In this document: in pieces, positions 17,258 through 26,354 of the stretch
Layout of the letters: every line of letters starts with the position of its first letter
How positions within the stretch are numbered: position 1 is the first letter of the stretch
Assembly (NCBI RefSeq): GCF_007744675.1
Contig: NZ_CP036269.1
Span: 6,827,917 to 6,891,916 of the forward strand
Origin: Gimesia alba
GTDB lineage: Bacteria > Planctomycetota > Planctomycetia > Planctomycetales > Planctomycetaceae
Direction: 5' to 3'
DNA length: 64,000 nucleotides
Position numbers and translations under genes: made by a program
The notes under the pieces: generated by a model
Told to the model about the DNA's origin: nothing
The model's input: the letters and a program-made list of their open reading frames with translations, nothing else
Database searches by the model: none

Positions 17258-17713
17258 ATGGAGTGGCTCGTGTCTCAAATTCGAAAATCGGATGAATTCT
17301 TCATCTACTTTTCAGAAATTCAACTCGAACGATCTTCGGCTGTAATCAGTGAGGTTTTCGAGTTGGAGTTTCGCCTTCATAAGAAAGGCCGAGACGTTTT
17401 TGTGACTACGTTGTTCGACATACACGAAAAGTTCGTGGACTTATTGAGCGGGATTTTTCTTGAGGAAAAAGTGTGCCACAAACTTCGCACAAATCTCGTG
17501 CAGGAACTCACTAAATTAAGAAACGTCATTGATGAAGTGTTGCAGAAACCGCTTCCCCAACACAATCAGAAGAAATGGCGGTACAGAGACGAGTATCCTG
17601 ATCAATTTAAGAATGCCACGAACTGTCTTCGCAGCCTGCACAGGATTTCCCAGCAGCTACTCACCGCTATTAGGGAACAGCAATCGATAATCGATAAAGG
17701 AAAGCTACTATGA
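17258..17713 (+). CDS. Unrecognised helical protein, coupled to the next gene
   Basis: 151 residues, hydrophilic and apparently all-helical, rich in Leu, Glu, Lys and Arg; no motif recognised. ATG 17258 is preceded by GGATGAG. It lies 116 bp after the 350-residue gene and its stop TGA overlaps the ATG of the next gene (ATGA at 17710-17713), so the two are translated together. Size and helical character could suit a small cytoplasmic partner protein. Function unknown. Confidence 0.6.
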   Translation: MEWLVSQIRKSDEFFIYFSEIQLERSSAVISEVFELEFRLHKKGRDVFVTTLFDIHEKFVDLLSGIFLEEKVCHKLRTNLVQELTKLRNVIDEVLQKPLPQHNQKKWRYRDEYPDQFKNATNCLRSLHRISQQLLTAIREQQSIIDKGKLL

Positions 17714-18105
17714 ATATTGAACAGCTTGAAGCAGGATGGTTCGAGGATGTTCACAATAAAGTACCAGGGCCGGTTCTTGCATCAAAGATTTATGAACTTG
17801 GTATTCACTCAAATCATGTTATTGAGGCTGCCCAAGCAAAGGATTGGAACACATACTATAATGCGGTTCTCGATGTCTGTCATAATTCTCAGGGGATTCG
17901 TCTCTATGTTGGAAGTCTCTTCAGAATGCATGTTGAAGCGCGTGAGTTTTTTAAAGAATCAATGATGATCACCACCCAGTCGTTCGTGGATGAAGAGTTA
18001 ATCCCTGAGGAATTTAGGGATGAATACCGGGAGGCAGTTCAGAATATTAAGTTGCGGCTGGAAATGGCATGTTTTGAAAAGTCAAAATTTGCTCTGACGG
18101 ACTAA
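17710..18105 (+). CDS. Unrecognised acidic protein, last of the cluster
   Basis: 131 residues, acidic, helical, soluble, with no recognised domain. Its start overlaps the stop of the gene before by four bases. Tight coupling of two small helical proteins downstream of a larger one is common for stoichiometric complexes and for small defence or toxin-antitoxin modules, but nothing in the sequence proves either. Confidence 0.6.
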   Translation: MNIEQLEAGWFEDVHNKVPGPVLASKIYELGIHSNHVIEAAQAKDWNTYYNAVLDVCHNSQGIRLYVGSLFRMHVEAREFFKESMMITTQSFVDEELIPEEFRDEYREAVQNIKLRLEMACFEKSKFALTD

Positions 18106-18439
18106 CTTCTTGACAAGCTGGAACCGTTTTACTGCCACCGTACAGCGACGGGGGCGGTTCGTAGTGAATGGCCTTACCACTAGGGCTCTTTTTTCTGGAC
18201 CTTCTTGGAGAGCCGTCAACTGACACAGGACGACAGGTAGTTTTGGATTTTTGGCAGAAGGTCAGTTAGTTTTTTGCATAGGCGATTCACATTAGTTTTA
18301 CGCACAATATCAGGCCTGCTATGGAAAACGCGGGAATTCTTCGAACGAACCGAAATACCACCGTATTACGGAACTGACAATAAGATATTTAAACGAAATG
18401 CCTCGGTATGAGTGATTAGAGAAATCTAGCTTCAGATCA
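18106..18439. other. Intergenic region, convergent genes
   Basis: Lies between the end of the three-gene cluster and the end of a truncated minus-strand gene. I see no clear terminator hairpin, RNA or ORF. Confidence 0.4.
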
Positions 18440-18843
18440 TCAATTATCTGACTGCTTCCGTAATAATTGGTTCAACTTGAATTTTATGTAGTCGACGAGT
18501 TGATCAGTAAGACACCGCTCTGTCTTAGTCATTAACCTTTGATTCGTCTCTAATATTTTGAGAATGCCAGAATAATTTGTTTCACCAAGAAACGGTGCTT
18601 TTGGTAAATTCACAAGTCGGTCGCTATGAGGGATTGATACCCGAAATTCATCTAGATCTCGATATTTTTCAACAAGAGCGTTTCGTGATTTCGGTGAGAG
18701 TAAGATCAAATTGAAATCCCTGGGCGTAAATTTGAATAGTTTTTCTTCCTGGTACCAACCACATTGATAAAGGCCGATTCGTGCGTTCCGAATTAACTGA
18801 TCCGCAGGTGATCTAGCCCCCTTAACCGCGTCCACCTGAAATG
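18440..18843 (-). pseudogene. 3' remnant of an unrecognised gene cut by IS3
   Basis: Minus-strand frame ending at 18440. About 134 codons outside the IS (for example PRDFNLILLSPKSRNALVEK) look native; upstream of 18843 the frame enters the IS3 end and the first 48 codons of the nominal 182-codon ORF are IS sequence read backwards. The 5' part of the gene is lost. No family recognised; the fragment is soluble and basic. Confidence 0.55.
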
Positions 18844-18886
18844 TGGTAACATTTCGATTTTGGGCCTTGTTTAGGGAGAGTGAGAA

Positions 18887-19165
18887 ATGCCGAGAAAACG
18901 ATTTACTGTTGAGCAGATTATTCAGAACCTTCGTGAAGCGGAAGTCGAACTGGCTCATGGTAAGACGATTGGCCTGGTCTGCAAACAACTGGGAATCACC
19001 GATCAGACTTACTACCGCTGGCGTAAGGAATACGGTGGAATCCGTACCGACCAGGCCAAACGACTCAAAGACCTGGAAAAGGAAAATGCACGCTTAAAGC
19101 GGCTGCTGGCAGATGCGGAACTGGATAAGGCAATCTTGAAAGAAGCCGCTTCGGGAAACTTTTGA
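18887..19165 (+). CDS. IS3 transposase subunit OrfA
   Basis: 92 residues. The N-terminal helix-turn-helix (HGKTIGLVCKQLGITDQTYY, about 25-44) is followed by a leucine-zipper-like segment (LKDLEKENARLKRLLADAEL). It recognises the IS ends and forms a fused OrfAB with OrfB by frameshifting in this family. GGGAGAG lies before ATG 18887. The stop TGA overlaps the TTG start of orfB. Confidence 0.92.
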   Translation: MPRKRFTVEQIIQNLREAEVELAHGKTIGLVCKQLGITDQTYYRWRKEYGGIRTDQAKRLKDLEKENARLKRLLADAELDKAILKEAASGNF

Positions 19166-20061
19166 GCCCGGTCAAGAGACGTCAGGCTGTTAGTTATGTT
19201 CGTAATACCCTGGGGCCTGATATCGTTTCAGAACGCCGGGCCTGCCGCGTGTTGGGGCAACCTCGTTCTACTCAGAGAAGGGAGCCTTATATACCTGATG
19301 ACGAACCTCGACTGGTAAAACGAATGATTGAACTGGCAACACAGTATGGCCGTTATGGTTATCGGACAGTCTGGGGGATACTTTGTCTGGAAGGGTGGAA
19401 AGTGAATCACAAACGAATTGAACGACTCTGGAGACGTGAAGGACTGAAAGTGCCTAAGAAACAGCCAAAACGGAGGCGACTGTGGTTGAATGATGGTTCC
19501 TGTGTTCGACTGCGTCCTCGTTACAAAGACCATGTGTGGAGCTATGACTTCGTGCAGGACCGGACTTCTGATGGCCGGAGTTTTCGGATGCTGGTGATCA
19601 TGGATGAATACAGTCGAGAATGTCTGTCGATTGATGTCGCTCGCAGACTCAACAGTGAAGACGTTTTGGAGCGACTTAGCGACCTGTTCATTCTGCGTGG
19701 AACCCCGGCTTACATTCGCAGTGACAACGGAGCCGAGTTCACGGCAAAGAAAGTGCGGGAGTGGCTAAAACGTGTCGATGTGAAGACTCTGTTTATTAAG
19801 CCGGGAAGTCCGTGGGAGAATGGATATGTGGAATCATTCAATGGAACCTTGCGGGACCAACTGCTGAATGGAGAAATGTTTGATACTTTGCTGGAGGCGA
19901 AGGTGTTGATCGAACGATGGAGAAAAGAATACAATACGATCAGGCCGCATAGTTCGCTGGGCTATCAGCCACCGGCCCCGGAAACAATTGCCCCGTATTT
20001 GCCAGCTTCCGCTACGCTCCAACTGGCAAATACGGACACTGATAACAACTTAAAATTGTAA
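19162..20061 (+). CDS. IS3 transposase subunit OrfB (DDE catalytic)
   Basis: 299 residues. The N terminus carries the HTH_21 region (YGRYGYRTVWGILCLEGW); the rve core has Asp in WSYDFVQD, Asp in IRSDNGAEF and Glu in NGYVESFNG, then the conserved RPHSSLGYQPP tail. A TTG start at 19162 overlaps the orfA stop by four bases; production may instead depend on a -1 frameshift. All catalytic residues are present, so the element is potentially active. Confidence 0.93.
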   Translation: MSPVKRRQAVSYVRNTLGPDIVSERRACRVLGQPRSTQRREPYIPDDEPRLVKRMIELATQYGRYGYRTVWGILCLEGWKVNHKRIERLWRREGLKVPKKQPKRRRLWLNDGSCVRLRPRYKDHVWSYDFVQDRTSDGRSFRMLVIMDEYSRECLSIDVARRLNSEDVLERLSDLFILRGTPAYIRSDNGAEFTAKKVREWLKRVDVKTLFIKPGSPWENGYVESFNGTLRDQLLNGEMFDTLLEAKVLIERWRKEYNTIRPHSSLGYQPPAPETIAPYLPASATLQLANTDTDNNLKL

Positions 20062-20071
20062 CATTACAACT

Positions 20072-20368
20072 GGTACCGTCCGTAGGGGCAGATCAGAAGG
20101 GCAATGGCTGGTCGACGAGAATGGAACCTGGCAGACCTTTGATCCGACGAAGCATGACAATCTGGTACAGTACATCAATTCGCAAACCGATCAGAAAGCA
20201 AATCGCGAAATGACTCAGTCTAGCACGACCCAAAATGATTGTTATTGCTATCCAACGTCTCAAAGCTACTCTCACAGCCGTTCGTACACCCACCACAGTC
20301 ACCATCATGAGTTCGGTGGAATTCACTATGGTCACTGGGGAACCGGATTCCGCAATGGATTCAAATAG
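20072..20368 (+). pseudogene. 5'-truncated gene with His-rich C terminus
   Basis: Directly after the IS3 right end an open plus-strand frame without a start runs 98 codons to TAG 20366-20368. It begins protein-like (GQWLVDENGTWQTFDPTKHD) and ends in a Ser/His/Tyr-rich tail with HHSHHH, then Gly-rich sequence. The histidine tail could bind metal. The 5' part is missing and is not the fragment on the other side of the IS, which is on the opposite strand. A strong terminator follows at 20460. Confidence 0.5.
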
Positions 20369-20456
20369 CAATCGAAAGAGGCCGCCTTAAGCGTCAGTAT
20401 CGATGCGAAAGTAGAAAATCTGGTCAGCGTGTGTTGATCAGTCACGGAGGTGTGCT

Positions 20457-20576
20457 ATGGACAGATCAGCAATCTTTTTTTGCTGGTCTGTCTTTTTTGT
20501 TGCGCGGAACAAATTCTCTTATCTCTCGCTGATAAAATTACTTACAACCATAAAACGAGAGAGTCCCATTTCTTGA
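20457..20576 (+). CDS. Doubtful 39-codon ORF overlapping a terminator
   Basis: ATG 20457 follows a good Shine-Dalgarno (GGAGG at 20446-20450) and opens 39 codons starting MDRSAIFFCWSVFFVARNKF, a short hydrophobic stretch with a basic end. The first twelve codons coincide with the terminator stem at 20460-20492, so the coding look may be an accident of that hairpin. Confidence 0.2.
   Translation: MDRSAIFFCWSVFFVARNKFSYLSLIKLLTTIKRESPIS
20460..20498 (+). terminator. Rho-independent terminator
   Basis: A 13-base arm at 20460-20472 (GACAGATCAGCAA) pairs with TTGCTGGTCTGTC at 20480-20492, one G-T pair, followed by six T. It ends the transcript of the truncated His-rich gene and shields the sigma-factor operon. 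Confidence 0.8.
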
Positions 20577-20792
20577 AGGCTTGAATTCTTCTGCCCCTCT
20601 TTCAATCTAACGACTGGAATAAGAGTGCAGCGAAGATATTCCCAGGTATCATTGTTATTGAATCTGATTTAATTCGTTTTTTTCTGAAATAGTTCGCCAG
20701 ATTCAGAGACCTGCTGTCCTTTATCCTTGGATCTTTCAGAAGGGATTGTCTGACAAACGTCTTTTGATTGCCACTTAGTGAGATATTCTCAA

Positions 20793-21329
20793 ATGGCCGC
20801 AAACGAAACTTCAAAATCACATGCGATGGCGATGCTAGTGCAACAACGGGATGCCTTGTTTGCTTATGTCCTGGCGTGTGTCCGGAGCCACGCGGATGTG
20901 GATGATATTCTTCAGAATGTCTCTGTAGCAGTGATTGAAGCCAAAGAAATTCCTCAAGACCCTGGGCAGTTTCTAGCCTGGACCAGAGAGATTGCCCGGC
21001 GACGCGTTCTGGAGCATTTCAGAACCTCGAAGCGGCTGCTACCCGTTGATGCATCAACCGTAGAACAATTGACAGAAGCAGCAAGTCGCATCGATTCCCG
21101 GCAGACCAGCCAGTCGCGCCGGGATGCATTGCTTCACTGCATTGAAAAGTTACCTCCGGAAAGTCGGCAACTGCTGGCGGCCCGGTACGACGATTCAACA
21201 GAAAACAGCACAGCCGTCTTGTCGCAACGATTCGGACGTAGCGAACAAGGTGTGATGTCGTTGCTGTATCGCCTGAGACAAGTGTTACGGGACTGCGTTG
21301 AACGGCACCTCAAGTTGGGGGAGACCTGA
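20793..21329 (+). CDS. ECF-type RNA polymerase sigma factor
   Basis: 178 residues in the range of planctomycete ECF sigma factors. Region 2 lies about 15-80 (FAYVLACVRSHADVDDILQN, then FLAWTREIARRRVLEHFR) and region 4 about 115-170 (LPPESRQLLAARY, then SQRFGRSEQGVMSLLYRLRQ). It directs polymerase to its regulon, and as first gene probably to this operon. ATG 20793 is taken; a GTG at 20778 is possible. Its stop overlaps the ATG of the FecR-like gene (TGATG), so sigma and anti-sigma are made together. Confidence 0.88.
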   Translation: MAANETSKSHAMAMLVQQRDALFAYVLACVRSHADVDDILQNVSVAVIEAKEIPQDPGQFLAWTREIARRRVLEHFRTSKRLLPVDASTVEQLTEAASRIDSRQTSQSRRDALLHCIEKLPPESRQLLAARYDDSTENSTAVLSQRFGRSEQGVMSLLYRLRQVLRDCVERHLKLGET

Positions 21330-22684
21330 TGGACCCCGGACAGTTCAATCAAATGCAAGGCTATCTTCACAACACGCTCTCTTCATCCGAGATACATCAG
21401 TTTGATGCTCGACTTCGGAATGAACCAGAATTTGCCGATGAATTCATGCGATTTGCGTTTGAAGAGTCCGTTTTACGCGACTGGGCACGCGCGTACCATC
21501 GGTCGATTGAACTGGACGAAGCCGTCGCGTGTGAAGAAACCAGACTATTTTCAGCCCCTGATGTCCAGCCTCGACAGAACCGGAGTCGTTTTGCGTTCTT
21601 GCTAACGGCCGTCATCGTCTGCGTGTTTGGGATGACCTGGCTCTGGTTATCGAGGAGTGTTGCCGGTCCGGTAGCAACGTTCGAGCAGGTACAGGGACAC
21701 GTTGAACTAACTCACACTGACGGATCATCGGAAACAGTCGCCAGCGGCCGTGCTGTAGAGTCCAATCAGAAAATCCGTCTGCGAGGCGAGCGCGCCACTG
21801 CAACGCTGCTCTACCCGGATGGCTCTCAGTTGATGCTGGTTGGCGACAGTCGCTTGCAGCTGGGAGGCCGAAACGGCAAACGCGTTGAGATTGAAGAAGG
21901 ATTCCTGGGAGCAAGTGTGGCTGAGCAATCCCAGAACAAATCGATGCAGTTTATTACACCCACGGCTCAGATTGATGTACTTGGCACCAGATTTTCCATG
22001 GAAGCGACATCTGATATGACTGATGTCGCCGTAATTGAGGGATGTGTTAAGTTGACCCGGATCCGCGATGGGCAAGCGGTGGATCTCAAATCCGGCATGA
22101 GAAGTGAAGTGAAGCAAGAACCCGCCGAACTGACAGTGAAAGAACTGGTTTCTAATTCACTGAAGTACGATATCGACTTTGAAAATGGATTACCCGCTGA
22201 TTGGGGCACCGGTGAGGCAATCCGCGAGGGAGTGCCGCCGCGCGGTGCTGTTCGGGCTGAAGCGGTCAAAGAGCCTGACGGAGTCGTTTATGGCATTTCA
22301 ACTGCCAAGGCCTGGCGCGAAGGACTCTTTTCCGTTCAAGACAACACGCACCTGAATTTCACTTACAAACTCGACAAGCCGGATTGGTTTCAGGTTTTTA
22401 TCAGTGCGCGAGCACTTCTTCCCGACAAGCCTCCGGTTGCCACCTACCGCTTTAAGGACGAACGTTTGTGGTGGCCGTTTCAACCCGGGAAATGGCGCAC
22501 GGCTAAGATACCGCTTTCCGCCTTTGGACGGGTGTCTGACTGGAGCGAAACTCCCCTTGGCGTTGGCGAACTTCCATTCGAACTGCTGTTCACATCAAAG
22601 GATAACAACCTCAGTCTCGTAATCGATCGAATCTGGATCACCAATGACGGCCCGGGAGAGTTCACTGTCGAAGAGGAAAACTAA
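21329..22684 (+). CDS. FecR-like anti-sigma factor with a C-terminal extra domain
   Basis: 451 residues. A cytoplasmic N-terminal anti-sigma region (about 1-75), one membrane helix (about 91-110, FLLTAVIVCVFGMTWLWL), then a FecR domain outside (about 120-250, with GRAVESNQKIRL and TPTAQIDVLGTRFS). The last 165 residues (WREGLFSVQDNTHLNFTYKL and on) form a separate beta-rich domain like a carbohydrate- or ligand-binding module, which ordinary FecR proteins lack. It probably holds the sigma factor until an outside signal arrives. Both ends overlap neighbours by one base (TGATG, TAATG). Confidence 0.85.
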   Translation: MDPGQFNQMQGYLHNTLSSSEIHQFDARLRNEPEFADEFMRFAFEESVLRDWARAYHRSIELDEAVACEETRLFSAPDVQPRQNRSRFAFLLTAVIVCVFGMTWLWLSRSVAGPVATFEQVQGHVELTHTDGSSETVASGRAVESNQKIRLRGERATATLLYPDGSQLMLVGDSRLQLGGRNGKRVEIEEGFLGASVAEQSQNKSMQFITPTAQIDVLGTRFSMEATSDMTDVAVIEGCVKLTRIRDGQAVDLKSGMRSEVKQEPAELTVKELVSNSLKYDIDFENGLPADWGTGEAIREGVPPRGAVRAEAVKEPDGVVYGISTAKAWREGLFSVQDNTHLNFTYKLDKPDWFQVFISARALLPDKPPVATYRFKDERLWWPFQPGKWRTAKIPLSAFGRVSDWSETPLGVGELPFELLFTSKDNNLSLVIDRIWITNDGPGEFTVEEEN

Positions 22685-25005
22685 TGCAACGATTCGAACG
22701 CGCATTCGTATCCCGGATTTTTCTTTGTACGTTGTTTTGCAGTTCACTCTTTGGCTGCGAATCCGAGTCACAAATAGAACGAACCGTTCTCGCTTCTCAG
22801 GCAACGAAAAACAGAACTGCTGAAATATCTCATCCCAAATCAAATGTCCGCCGCCTGACACGGACCGAGTATCGCAACACGGTCCGAGACCTGTTGCACC
22901 TGAAGTTCGAAGAAAATGATGATCCCACCCAAGCTCTGCCCCCTGATCCTGTCATTGACGGTTTCGACAAAAGGGCCGCGGCATTAATGCTGGACGGAGC
23001 GTTGTTGAATGAATATCTCCAGGCAGCGATTGAGATTGCAGACCGTGCTATCGTCACAAGCGATTTAACGCAGCCGCCTGTTCCCACTGAACGCCTTCGG
23101 TTTGAGTTTGAAGACATTCCCCTTCATCCGTACGAAGTCACCACACGACCGTGGGCCGAACTCAAAGAGAACGGCTTGGTACTGATGAGTGGCTCAGCCG
23201 GTTCAAAACGCGGACTGCGGCGCAACCAGCGGGAACCGATGATCCCGATCTCCGGCCGCTATACGATTCGCGTTCGAGCGGCTGCAGACCGTGGGGTGCG
23301 TGACGAACGTGCTTTACTCAGGGTCTGGCGCCCGGAAGTGGGTCAAACCTTGCATGAAACCTATGTGGATGCGCCCCTTGATGCACCGCAGACATATGAA
23401 ATCACACTGCCGCTCAATCCGGAGGGGGCGGACTCACTGGTGGTGATCTTTGTGAACGGGACCAATTTCGGTCAGGCGAACCTGCTGCACATGGAAATGA
23501 ATGCCGCAGTCGAACAGGCACTCGCCGCCGGTAATCCACGTCGGGCCGCGCAACTGCGCGCACAGATGCGTGCAGAAGGTGTCATCGCCACCAGCAGACC
23601 GAATCCGGCGACATTATCCACCGCCGAGCTGCCTCGTCTGTTTCTGGACTGGATTGAAATTGAAGGCCCTTTGTATGAAACATGGCCGCCACGAAGTCAT
23701 CAAACCGTTTTCTTCGCGGGTGATGCCGGCACAAATGACGTTGCCTATGCGAGGCAGATCTTTCGACGATTACTTCCAAAAGCCTATCGTCGGCCTGTGA
23801 ATGATGCTGAGATCGAAGAGATCATCCAAGTCGTCACGAAAGAATTAGAGGAGGGGGAACCATTTACGGAAGCAGTGAAAACGGGTCTGATAACAATGTT
23901 CTGTTCGCCCCACTTTCTATTGATAGCAGATCAACTTGATCAGGGCAGCGAACGATTAAACGATTTTGAACTGGCAGAACGCTTGTCGTATTTTCTGTGG
24001 AGCAGTCAGCCAGACAACAAACTGTTCGAGTTGGCCCGAACGGGAACGCTGCGCGAACCGCGTATTCTGCTCTCACAAACGAGGCGGATGCTCGATGATG
24101 TGAAGGTGGATGCTCTGACGACTGACTTTGCTTGCCAGTGGTTGAAAGTGGACGAGGTCGATCGTTTCGCTCCTGATGTGGAACTGTATCCGGTCTATGC
24201 GCGTCCCGAAAATGCGCGGCTGGATGACGATCTTCAAGCAGAAATGCTGGGATATTTTCGTGAGATGCTGCGTGGCAATCATTCCATCGCCCATTTTCTG
24301 GACAGCGACTGGACAGTACTCAACGAACGGCTGGCTCGGTTCTATCAGATTGATGGAGTATCTGGTAACGCGTTTCGCAAGGTGGCACTCCCCTCCGATT
24401 CACCCCGTGGCGGTTTACTGGGCATGGCCGGTTTTCATCGCTGGGGCAGTGACGGGAATCGGACCAAACCCGTGCATCGCGGGGTCTATCTGCTGGATGT
24501 GTTATTAAATGATCGGCCGCCGCTCCCGCCTCTCGATGTTGGTGAAGTCGAACCCAATCCACCGGGTGAGAATCTCTCGGTGCGTGACAGGCTGGCGGCG
24601 CACCGACAAATTCCCGGCTGTGCCGAATGCCATCAGAAAATCGACGCTTACGGACTGGCGCTGGAAAATTTTAACGCGATCGGTCAATGGAGAGATACAC
24701 AGGACGGCGAAATCAGGAACTGGGCCGCTCGAGGAGGGGCACCGCCAATCGATGCATCAGGGGAGTTACCAGACGGGAGCAAATACAAGGACTTCCGGGA
24801 ATTTAAGCAGCTGTTATGCGAGCAGGAAGAACGGTTTGTCCAGCCCCTGGCCGAAAAACTGTTCGCCTATGCTCTGGCGCGACGGCTGGAATCGCGCGAT
24901 ACGCGCAGCATTCAGGCAGCGGTAAAGCACGCTGAGCAACACGGCCGTACGTTGCGGGCATTGATCGAGGGAATTGTGCAGAGCGAGGCGTTTCAATCAC
25001 ATTGA
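22684..25005 (+). CDS. DUF1587/1595/1592/1588/1585 secreted haem lipoprotein
   Basis: 773 residues in the order typical of planctomycete proteins: DUF1587 (about 56-120, RLTRTEYRNTVRDLL), a middle region with a carbohydrate-binding-like insert (about 135-310), DUF1595 (about 345-400), DUF1592 (about 425-550), DUF1588 (about 575-670) and DUF1585 (about 695-770). One CxxCH (CAECH, Cys near 646) could bind haem c. The N terminus is a lipoprotein signal ending LFGC. The usual N-terminal planctomycete cytochrome domain is missing. Role unknown for the family; a periplasmic or surface redox part is inferred. Coupled to FecR by TAATG. Confidence 0.88.
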   Translation: MQRFERAFVSRIFLCTLFCSSLFGCESESQIERTVLASQATKNRTAEISHPKSNVRRLTRTEYRNTVRDLLHLKFEENDDPTQALPPDPVIDGFDKRAAALMLDGALLNEYLQAAIEIADRAIVTSDLTQPPVPTERLRFEFEDIPLHPYEVTTRPWAELKENGLVLMSGSAGSKRGLRRNQREPMIPISGRYTIRVRAAADRGVRDERALLRVWRPEVGQTLHETYVDAPLDAPQTYEITLPLNPEGADSLVVIFVNGTNFGQANLLHMEMNAAVEQALAAGNPRRAAQLRAQMRAEGVIATSRPNPATLSTAELPRLFLDWIEIEGPLYETWPPRSHQTVFFAGDAGTNDVAYARQIFRRLLPKAYRRPVNDAEIEEIIQVVTKELEEGEPFTEAVKTGLITMFCSPHFLLIADQLDQGSERLNDFELAERLSYFLWSSQPDNKLFELARTGTLREPRILLSQTRRMLDDVKVDALTTDFACQWLKVDEVDRFAPDVELYPVYARPENARLDDDLQAEMLGYFREMLRGNHSIAHFLDSDWTVLNERLARFYQIDGVSGNAFRKVALPSDSPRGGLLGMAGFHRWGSDGNRTKPVHRGVYLLDVLLNDRPPLPPLDVGEVEPNPPGENLSVRDRLAAHRQIPGCAECHQKIDAYGLALENFNAIGQWRDTQDGEIRNWAARGGAPPIDASGELPDGSKYKDFREFKQLLCEQEERFVQPLAEKLFAYALARRLESRDTRSIQAAVKHAEQHGRTLRALIEGIVQSEAFQSH

Positions 25006-25031
25006 AAACATTGACTCACGGGAGCGATCCT

Positions 25032-26354
25032 ATGTTAAATTCGGAACGACTGACGCGGCGGACGTTTTTGCGTGGAACGGGAACAACCCTGGCATTGCCG
25101 ATTCTTGAAGCGATGTGTCCCCGAACAGCGGGTGCAGACGACATTGTGAAGTCGCCTCCTCGGTTGGGTTTTTTCTATTTTGGAACAGGCATGAATATGC
25201 GCGCATTCACGCCTGTGGACGACGGGAAACATTTCACACCATCCCGTGTATTGCAACCGCTGATGAAATTTCGCAATGACTTGACGGTACTCTCCGGTAC
25301 GTATTTACGCTATGGAGGCAGCCATACCGGCGATTATACCTTTCTGACGGGAACTAAAGCGCATACCGCGCAGGGAATCCGCAATACCATTTCGGCCGAT
25401 CAACTGGCGGCGGCGCACCTTGGTCGTGAGACGCGTTTCCCCTCTTTGCAACTCTCAATCAGTCGCGGCACAGGATTGGGAGGGAGTATGAAAACGTTAT
25501 CCTGGAACGCCCGGGGTATGCCACTGCCTGCGGAAAGTGATCCGAGCGTCCTCTTCTCACGCCTCTTTCTCAATGAAGCCGAGGGGGCCCGCGAGAAGCA
25601 ACGTACATTGAGACGTCAGGGAAGCATTCTCGATTCGCTCAAAGATCAGGCAGCACGACTGAATCGCCAAATCAGCAAATCAGACCGGAAACGAATCGAC
25701 CAGTATCTCACCTCCGTACGCGAAGTGGAACAGCAGTTGCAACGTAATATTCTCTGGTCAGATCGCCCCAAACCGACTGTTGACGGCACTACTCGGTCGA
25801 AATACCGTCGTCCCTTTGATCCGGAACAGACCCGTGATTTTCATTATGAAACGTATTCCCGGTTGATGTACGAGCTCATCGCACTCGCCTGGCAGACCGA
25901 TTCCACACGTGTCATTTCGTATGTCGTCCGTCAGGAATTGCGTGGTGGAGTCTACCCGGAATTTGGCGTTTCCAAAGGGTATCACGAACTCTCTCATCAT
26001 AATAACGATCCCCGCAGTCTTGACGAACTGGCGCGAGTCGACGTTCTGTATATGAGGCAGTGGGCTCAATTTCTGGAAATGCTCCAGTCGATCAAAGAGC
26101 CCGACGGTCGTACGCTCCTCGATCGGAGCCTGTTAGGTTTTTCGAGCGGGATGGGTTTCAATCATTCTCCTGACAGATTACCCACGGTGCTCTGTGGCGG
26201 ACGGGCGCTGGGCGTTGCACATCAGGGGCATCTTAGACTCCCTGAACGAACGCCATTGTCAAATCTGTGGCGGACGATGCTGGACCGAGCCGGAGTGCCA
26301 GTGAATGATGCGTTCCAAGACAGCCAGGGAAGTATCAGGGAGTTGCTCGCATGA
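25032..26354 (+). CDS. DUF1552 Tat-exported protein
   Basis: 440 residues from ATG 25032, preceded by GGGAGC; an overlapping TTG at 25002 is possible but poor. The N terminus is a Tat signal (RRTFLRG then a hydrophobic stretch ending AGADD), so it is exported folded. The body is DUF1552, a family that in planctomycetes almost always sits next to a DUF1592-type gene, as here; it is distantly like the DUF1501/alkaline-phosphatase fold. Substrate unknown. The stop overlaps the next ATG by four bases. Confidence 0.88.
   Translation: MLNSERLTRRTFLRGTGTTLALPILEAMCPRTAGADDIVKSPPRLGFFYFGTGMNMRAFTPVDDGKHFTPSRVLQPLMKFRNDLTVLSGTYLRYGGSHTGDYTFLTGTKAHTAQGIRNTISADQLAAAHLGRETRFPSLQLSISRGTGLGGSMKTLSWNARGMPLPAESDPSVLFSRLFLNEAEGAREKQRTLRRQGSILDSLKDQAARLNRQISKSDRKRIDQYLTSVREVEQQLQRNILWSDRPKPTVDGTTRSKYRRPFDPEQTRDFHYETYSRLMYELIALAWQTDSTRVISYVVRQELRGGVYPEFGVSKGYHELSHHNNDPRSLDELARVDVLYMRQWAQFLEMLQSIKEPDGRTLLDRSLLGFSSGMGFNHSPDRLPTVLCGGRALGVAHQGHLRLPERTPLSNLWRTMLDRAGVPVNDAFQDSQGSIRELLA

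Larger units (their letters stand above)
18844..20069 (+). mobile_element. Intact IS3-family insertion sequence
   Basis: About 1.23 kb with overlapping orfA and orfB. The ends are imperfect inverted repeats: TGGTAACATTTCGATTTTGG on the left against TTGTAATGTTACAATTTTAA on the right, about 14 of 21 positions matching including the next base. The exact ends are uncertain by a few bases and no target duplication is seen. The flanks are unrelated gene fragments on opposite strands, which points to a rearrangement at the element. Confidence 0.88.
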
